DNA from: Nitritalea halalkaliphila LW7
Lineage (GTDB): Bacteria; Bacteroidota; Bacteroidia; Cytophagales; Cyclobacteriaceae
Assembly (NCBI RefSeq): GCF_000265075.1
Contig: NZ_AJYA01000026.1
Coordinates: 7,257-55,281 of the forward strand
Reading direction: 5' to 3'
Length of the DNA stretch: 48,025 nucleotides
Part shown: in pieces, positions 43,378 to 48,025 of the stretch
How the letters are laid out: each line of letters begins with the position of its first letter
Numbering within the stretch: position 1 is the stretch's first letter
Position numbers and translations under genes: made by a program
The notes under the pieces: generated by a model
Database searches by the model: none
Told to the model about the DNA's origin: nothing
The model's input: only the letters and a program-made list of their open reading frames with translations

Positions 43378-46344
43378 ATGCACAAATTTTACAGGTTCAC
43401 ACTGAGCTTGGTGCTGCTGCTTTTAGCCACGGGCTGGAGCATGGCGCAGTACACAGTCACAGGGACGGTGACGGATGATCGTTCCGGGGAGCCCCTGATC
43501 GGGGCAAATATTTTACTTCGAGGAACGAGTATCGGTGCTGTTACGGATTTAGATGGCAGATTTTCTGTAACGGTACCGGGAAATGATTCGGGAACGCTGA
43601 TCGTTTCTTCTTTAGGTTACGTGTCCCGTAATTTTAATGTGAATGCATCTACGGGGACTTTAAATGTGCGCCTATCTCAGGATGCGACGAACTTAGAAGA
43701 AGTGGTGGTAACGGGTCTGGCTTCCTCTGTCAAACGAAGTAACTTGGCGAATGCAGTTTCTTCGGTTTCGAGTAAGGAGCTAACAGGAACGACCACACTT
43801 CAGACAACAGATGGAGCGCTTTACGGGAAGATCGCGGGGGCGACCATTCGTTCGAACTCGGGTGCTCCGGGAGGAGGATTTTCGATTCAGCTACGGGGTA
43901 TTTCCACGCTGGGTGGAGGTTCGCAGCCACTTATTATCTTGGATGGGGTATACATTAACAACTCCTTTCAGCGTACGGGCCGTGCAGCGGTATCGGGTGC
44001 TGGTGGTGCCAATCAGGATGATGGGGCCAACCGGCTGGCGGATTTAAACCCAAATGATATCGAGTCTATCGAAGTGTTAAAAGGACCTTCTGCTGCTGCC
44101 ATTTATGGAACGCGTGCGAATGCCGGGGTAATTATTATTACTACCAAGCGTGGAGCAGAGGGTAGGACGACAGTTTCTTTATCCCAGGATATCGGGTTTT
44201 CGCAGCCTTTACGCCTTCTGGGTGTGGACGACTGGAGTGAAGAGAAAATCAATGTGTTTTTTCCCGAAGGTAGACGACCTATCGAGTTAGAGCGCTTCCG
44301 CGAGGCGCAGCGTACGGGTAATTTTATCGATTATGAGGATTTCTTCTATAACAATACGGCGCTGCTCTCCAATACGCGGATTAATGTTTCTGGCGGAAAT
44401 GAGCGCACCAAGTTTTTTGTAAGCGGAAATATAGTGAGCGAAGATGGTAATGTGCGTAACACAGGTTTCGAGCGTTACTCGATCCGTGCGAATATCGATC
44501 AGAAGATTTCAGACAAGATCCGACTATCCGTTTCATCCAATTATGTGCGCAGTAATACCGATCGTGGGTTTACGGGTAACCAGAATAACTCTGGAGCCTC
44601 TATCGGTTATAATATCGCCTATGTGCCGAACTATTTTGACCTAAGAAGAAGACCGGATGGTACCTACCCTGATAATCCCTATTTCGCAGAAAATCCGGTA
44701 GCGGTAACGGATCATGGGATCAATAATTCCGTAGTCAATCGCTTTATTCAGTCTTTTAGTTTGGATATCGATATTTTACAGACGAAAAACAGCTTTCTCA
44801 AGGCGCAGGTGGCGGGTGGTTTAGACTTTCTACAAAATACTACCTTAGTTTATCTGCCTGAGTTTTTACAGTTTCAGCGTGGTCAGGCGAATCCAGGTGA
44901 TGTCCTTTGGGGTAAGCAGGAGAGCTTTAATACCAATTTGCAGGCGGCGTTAATTTACAACTGGAACTTGGGGAATGTGAACATGAATTCCACGGGAGGT
45001 ATCGTTCGCTTAGATTTTCAGCAAGATGTCTTGTTCAATAGAGGTAGGGGTTTAGCTCCGGGGCAGCGCAACTTGCAGCAGGCAAATATTCAGGAGATCA
45101 ATCAGCAGTTTTTCTCTGAAGTGGCCGATGCAGGGGTTTTCTTGCAGCAGGAGGCCAACTGGGACGATAAAATCATCGGAACCTTAGGGATTCGCTGGGA
45201 TAAATCTTCTCTAAATGGAGATCCCAATCAGTTTTATGCCTTTCCAAGAGCCTCTTTGGCTGTTAATATCGCCAATTTTGAGTGGTTCAATGTGCCAGTT
45301 ATTGCAGCCTTAAAACCACGTATCGCCTATGGCGAGACCGCTGGTCCTGTGGGTTTTGGGGCTACTTTCACGCCCCTTGGTGGAACGAATATCGGGGGCC
45401 TTTTAGGCTCGGTAGTTTCCACTTCTATTGGGAATACGGCTATTTTACCTGAGTCTGCTACCGAGCTAGAGTTTGGGGTAGATGCAGGCTTCTTTAATAA
45501 CCGTATTGGGATCGAGGCCACCTACTATATTAAAAATACGCAAAACAACATCCAAAATTTAAGTTTAGCTCCTTCTACGGGCGTGAACTCTACGCCGAGT
45601 AATGAAGCAGAGTTACAGAACAAAGGTCTGGAGTTAGGTTTATTCGGTACAGTAGTGGACAAACCGAATTTACGTTGGAATACCCGCGTGTTATACTGGC
45701 ATAACCGTCTCAACATGACACGATTAGGAATTCCTACGTATTTAAGTGGAGGTTTTGGTGCTGCTTTGGGTACGTTCTTGTATGCGGAAGGGTTCTCTCC
45801 GACTACGATCGTAGGTACGCCAGCGGATCCGAGTGTTCCAGGAGGCTTTACCATTTGGGGAGATGCCCAGCCTCGTTTCAACATGTCTTGGGTGAATAAT
45901 TTCACGATTGCGCGTAATCTAGAACTATCTTTCTTGATGGAGTACCGTCACCGTGGGGATAACATTAACCTTACCTCCTTCTTGACGGATTCAGGGGGAA
46001 CTACGCCAGGCCTTTTCAATCCGGAAACAAATACGCTGAATCCGCGTCCGCCGGCACCTTTTAATAATGCGGGCCGCTGGGTTCAAGACGCCACATTCTT
46101 AAAAGTACGTGAGATTGGTTTGTTTTACACCGTTCCTATGGAGATCGTTCGTAACACCTTCGGATCTTCGGTTTCTGGAGTTCGCTTAGGAACTTCTGTG
46201 AATAATGCCTTCCTGTTTACGAATTATGAAGGTTATGATCCAGAGACATCCACCTTCGGGGCACAGGCGATCGGGAATAACGTTGATATTACGCCTTATC
46301 CTACGCCACGTCGTGTGTTTTTCCACATTAACATAGACTTTTAA
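43378..46344 (+). CDS. SusC/RagA-type TonB-dependent outer-membrane transporter
   Basis: 988-residue outer-membrane transporter that, with its SusD partner, imports glycans, peptides or other large nutrients. The signal peptide (LSLVLLLLATGWSMAQ) precedes a carboxypeptidase-regulatory-like domain (YTVTGTVTDDRSGEPLIGAN, then LLRGTSIGAVTDLDGRFSV). Next come the TonB-box-like LEEVVVTG, the plug (DGALYGKIAGATIRSNSGAP, IQLRGISTLGGGSQPLIILD, SIEVLKGPSAAAIYGTRANA) and the beta-barrel ending in VFFHINIDF with a terminal Phe. No anti-sigma-interaction extension (STN domain) is present. SusD follows 18 bases later. The substrate cannot be told; no glycoside hydrolase lies in the window. Confidence 0.95.
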   Translation: MHKFYRFTLSLVLLLLATGWSMAQYTVTGTVTDDRSGEPLIGANILLRGTSIGAVTDLDGRFSVTVPGNDSGTLIVSSLGYVSRNFNVNASTGTLNVRLSQDATNLEEVVVTGLASSVKRSNLANAVSSVSSKELTGTTTLQTTDGALYGKIAGATIRSNSGAPGGGFSIQLRGISTLGGGSQPLIILDGVYINNSFQRTGRAAVSGAGGANQDDGANRLADLNPNDIESIEVLKGPSAAAIYGTRANAGVIIITTKRGAEGRTTVSLSQDIGFSQPLRLLGVDDWSEEKINVFFPEGRRPIELERFREAQRTGNFIDYEDFFYNNTALLSNTRINVSGGNERTKFFVSGNIVSEDGNVRNTGFERYSIRANIDQKISDKIRLSVSSNYVRSNTDRGFTGNQNNSGASIGYNIAYVPNYFDLRRRPDGTYPDNPYFAENPVAVTDHGINNSVVNRFIQSFSLDIDILQTKNSFLKAQVAGGLDFLQNTTLVYLPEFLQFQRGQANPGDVLWGKQESFNTNLQAALIYNWNLGNVNMNSTGGIVRLDFQQDVLFNRGRGLAPGQRNLQQANIQEINQQFFSEVADAGVFLQQEANWDDKIIGTLGIRWDKSSLNGDPNQFYAFPRASLAVNIANFEWFNVPVIAALKPRIAYGETAGPVGFGATFTPLGGTNIGGLLGSVVSTSIGNTAILPESATELEFGVDAGFFNNRIGIEATYYIKNTQNNIQNLSLAPSTGVNSTPSNEAELQNKGLELGLFGTVVDKPNLRWNTRVLYWHNRLNMTRLGIPTYLSGGFGAALGTFLYAEGFSPTTIVGTPADPSVPGGFTIWGDAQPRFNMSWVNNFTIARNLELSFLMEYRHRGDNINLTSFLTDSGGTTPGLFNPETNTLNPRPPAPFNNAGRWVQDATFLKVREIGLFYTVPMEIVRNTFGSSVSGVRLGTSVNNAFLFTNYEGYDPETSTFGAQAIGNNVDITPYPTPRRVFFHINIDF

Positions 46345-46362
46345 TTTTAGCAAGAGAAGCAT

Positions 46363-47745
46363 ATGAAAAGATATATGAATAGCATAGGGGCAGCAGCTTT
46401 GGCAGCGACAACGCTATGGGCTTGCAATCCCCTTCAAATAGATGAGGTAATCGACCCGAATAATCCTGCCGTGGAGGTTGTGTTAGAAGATGCTTCACGG
46501 GAAGCCGTGCAGTTTTTGATTACTGGTTTAGAGGCACGTCATAGAGCGTATGTCTTTAATGTAACCACTTCCTGGGGTACATTCGGTAGGGAGATTTGGT
46601 ATTTAAACGGTTCTGACCCACGCTTTCAAACCGACTGGTTAGGGCAGGGGGGGCGTCAGCCGGATCGCGCCTATTTTGGTTTTGGTGCCACGGGAGGAGG
46701 CTCTTGGGCGGCGCCTTATCAGGCAATTAACCAAGCAGAAGTTCTAGCAGGTGCGGCCACTAACGCTAGTATCTTAAACGATCGAGAGCGTGCTTCTGCG
46801 CGTGGATTTGCACGGACGATACAGGGATTTCAATTTATGATTCCAGCGAACTTCGTGTTTGAAAACGGTATTCGTATCGATGTGGCAGACCCGTTTAACC
46901 CGGGGCCTTTTGTGTCCTACGAAGAAGCGCTCGATCATGCGAAAAGTTTATTGGATCAGGGTTTTACTGATTTGGAAGCTGCGGGCGCTGGTCCCTTTCC
47001 CTTTCGTTTGACGCGAGGCTTTGATGGCTTTAATACTATCGCAGGCTTACAGCAGATAAACCGTGCGATCGCTGCACGCTTAAATGCCTATCGAAAAGAC
47101 TGGAATGGTGTGTTAACCGCATTGGAAGGGTCTTTTATTAATATGAATGGCGATATGCAGGTGGGGCCGACACATCCTTATGGTGCTGCACCCGACCTGT
47201 TTAACCCACTCTTCTTTGTCTTGGATGCCGCCATTAATACCCTTACTGTGGTGCATCCATCGGTTTTAAGGGATACGACAGCAGGAGATTTGCGCGTGCG
47301 CCAAAAGTTTTTTCCAAGAACAAATCCAGTCATCATTACGACAGATGCAGCTCCGCTTACGGGTACGCACCAGGATCAGCGCTGGCCTACAAATGAAACC
47401 TCTGTACCTTTTATTCGAAACGAAGAGCTTATTCTGTTAAAAGCGGAGGCTCATGCGAATTTAGGCCAGGCAGGTCCAGCGATCGAAGCGATCAATGTGA
47501 TCCGTGCTGCCGCAGGTATAGGGGAATATACAGGAGCGAGCTCTACGGAAGCACTAATCGATGAAATCCTGTATCAGCGCCGCTATTCCTTGTGGGCTGA
47601 ACCATGGGGACATCGCTGGATCGATACACGGCGTTACGACCGCATGGAAGAAATCGACACCTCTTTCGACGGGGGGAGCGTTTTCCGACAGTTCCCTCAC
47701 CCACAGGCAGAGCTCAACTGGGATCTGTATGTAGAAGGTCAGTAA
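46363..47745 (+). CDS. SusD/RagB-family lipoprotein
   Basis: 460-residue surface lipoprotein that caps the SusC barrel and binds substrate. The signal peptide ends in LAATTLWAC (lipobox Cys about 21). SusD features are the helical TPR-like N-terminal half (ERASARGFARTIQGFQFMIP), LQQINRAIAARLNAYRKDWN, FIRNEELILLKAEAHANLGQ, AIEAINVIRAAAGIG and the C-terminal EILYQRRYSLWAEPWGHRWI with DTRRYDRM. Its length is at the short end of the family. It is the second gene of the susCD pair and is followed by a terminator. Confidence 0.94.
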   Translation: MKRYMNSIGAAALAATTLWACNPLQIDEVIDPNNPAVEVVLEDASREAVQFLITGLEARHRAYVFNVTTSWGTFGREIWYLNGSDPRFQTDWLGQGGRQPDRAYFGFGATGGGSWAAPYQAINQAEVLAGAATNASILNDRERASARGFARTIQGFQFMIPANFVFENGIRIDVADPFNPGPFVSYEEALDHAKSLLDQGFTDLEAAGAGPFPFRLTRGFDGFNTIAGLQQINRAIAARLNAYRKDWNGVLTALEGSFINMNGDMQVGPTHPYGAAPDLFNPLFFVLDAAINTLTVVHPSVLRDTTAGDLRVRQKFFPRTNPVIITTDAAPLTGTHQDQRWPTNETSVPFIRNEELILLKAEAHANLGQAGPAIEAINVIRAAAGIGEYTGASSTEALIDEILYQRRYSLWAEPWGHRWIDTRRYDRMEEIDTSFDGGSVFRQFPHPQAELNWDLYVEGQ

Positions 47746-47770
47746 AGTTCAACTCAGCTAGTTTATCCTT

Positions 47771-47804
47771 CAGCCGGCATCCGTAGGGGTGCCGGCTGTT
47801 TTTT
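47771..47804 (+). terminator. Intrinsic terminator after susD
   Basis: CAGCCGGCA (47771-47779) and TGCCGGCTG (47790-47798) form a perfect 9-bp GC-rich stem followed by six T. Confidence 0.92.
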
Positions 47805-47870
47805 AAATGTTCTCCACTTCGGGTCGAGTTCCAAAGAAAAAGCTTATATTACCCATCATATCGACTAACT

Positions 47871-48025
47871 ATGCGAAAATTTTTACTCACTGCAGCAGCA
47901 ATCTTGTATTCCTGGATGGTATTCGCTCAGGGGCCCCCGAGCACTCGTTTTGAGCAGATACAAGTTTTTGATAGCCGAAAAGCGCGACTTTTACCTCCTA
48001 TGGATGTTCGTGTTCGTGAGACAAA
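47871..48025 (+). CDS. Secreted protein of unknown function (partial, runs off the window)
   Basis: ATG at 47871 opens a frame with a signal peptide (MRKFLLTAAAILYSWMVFAQ) followed by GPPSTRFEQIQVFDSRKARL and LPPMDVRVRET, still open at the last base. Only about 51 residues are visible and I do not recognise a family. It lies 125 bases after susD but behind a strong terminator, so it probably has its own promoter. Confidence 0.6.
   Translation, partial: MRKFLLTAAAILYSWMVFAQGPPSTRFEQIQVFDSRKARLLPPMDVRVRET

Noticed and set aside
1..48025. CRISPR array, tRNA, rRNA or insertion sequence
   Set aside because: No regularly spaced repeats, no tRNA-like cloverleaf or rRNA segment and no transposase frame were seen on either strand.

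Overview
The window looks like a chromosomal segment of a Bacteroidota bacterium. The signs are a SusC/SusD pair, a 6-bladed beta-propeller lipoprotein and double-glycine-leader peptides of the type common in this phylum, a sigma-ABfr-like promoter (TTG, then TAnnTTTG) before pgi, LytTR and receiver-only regulators, and a GumC/Wzy-type exopolysaccharide locus. A Cytophagales or Cyclobacteriaceae-like host is plausible, but nothing here fixes the genus. No tRNA, rRNA, CRISPR array or insertion sequence was recognised.

Layout. (1) 1-2110: AT-rich, decayed peptide-export locus. It holds an internally deleted VKOR/thioredoxin-like gene, one intact Cys-rich double-glycine peptide gene, a beta-propeller lipoprotein broken by a frameshift and a stop, and a truncated C39 exporter start. 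(2) 2323-14615: housekeeping and metabolic genes: fumarylacetoacetase, valS, M42 aminopeptidase, TauE-like permease, an ATP-grasp-like protein with a receiver protein, a CocE/S15 hydrolase, a CBS protein and a DUF389 membrane protein. (3) 14616-17663: Mla-type lipid transporter operon (E-F-D) preceded by three tandem palindromic operator-like sites. (4) 17744-18851: a compact three-gene unit on the minus strand, peptide - CPBP-family membrane protein - peptide, both peptides with double-glycine leaders. (5) 19262-22044: aconitase A. (6) 22666-26355 (+) and 27798-39550 (-): exopolysaccharide/glycan locus. The minus-strand operon runs receiver protein, initiating sugar transferase, outer-membrane TolC-like protein, GumC/Wzc-like co-polymerase, Wzy polymerase, two glycosyltransferases, nitroreductase-like protein, Wzx flippase, pyruvyl transferase. 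Most junctions are ATGA overlaps or gaps of a few bases. Three further glycosyltransferases lie on the plus strand, and a DUF2062 protein and a LytTR regulator sit between the two blocks. (7) 39717-42933: pgi and a secreted M24 peptidase. (8) 43378-end: susC, susD and the start of another secreted protein gene.

A striking property is the number of single-base frame breaks in otherwise well-preserved genes (fumarylacetoacetase, M42 peptidase, permease, CocE hydrolase, aconitase, flippase, two glycosyltransferases, Wzy, TolC-like). Many sit in short homopolymer runs, and nearly all are restored by one base, mostly an added G/C. This is more typical of sequencing or assembly error than of gene death, so I give these genes as continuous CDS with the break stated. 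The 1-2110 region differs: it shows internal deletion, truncation and an in-frame stop, and I read it as true decay.
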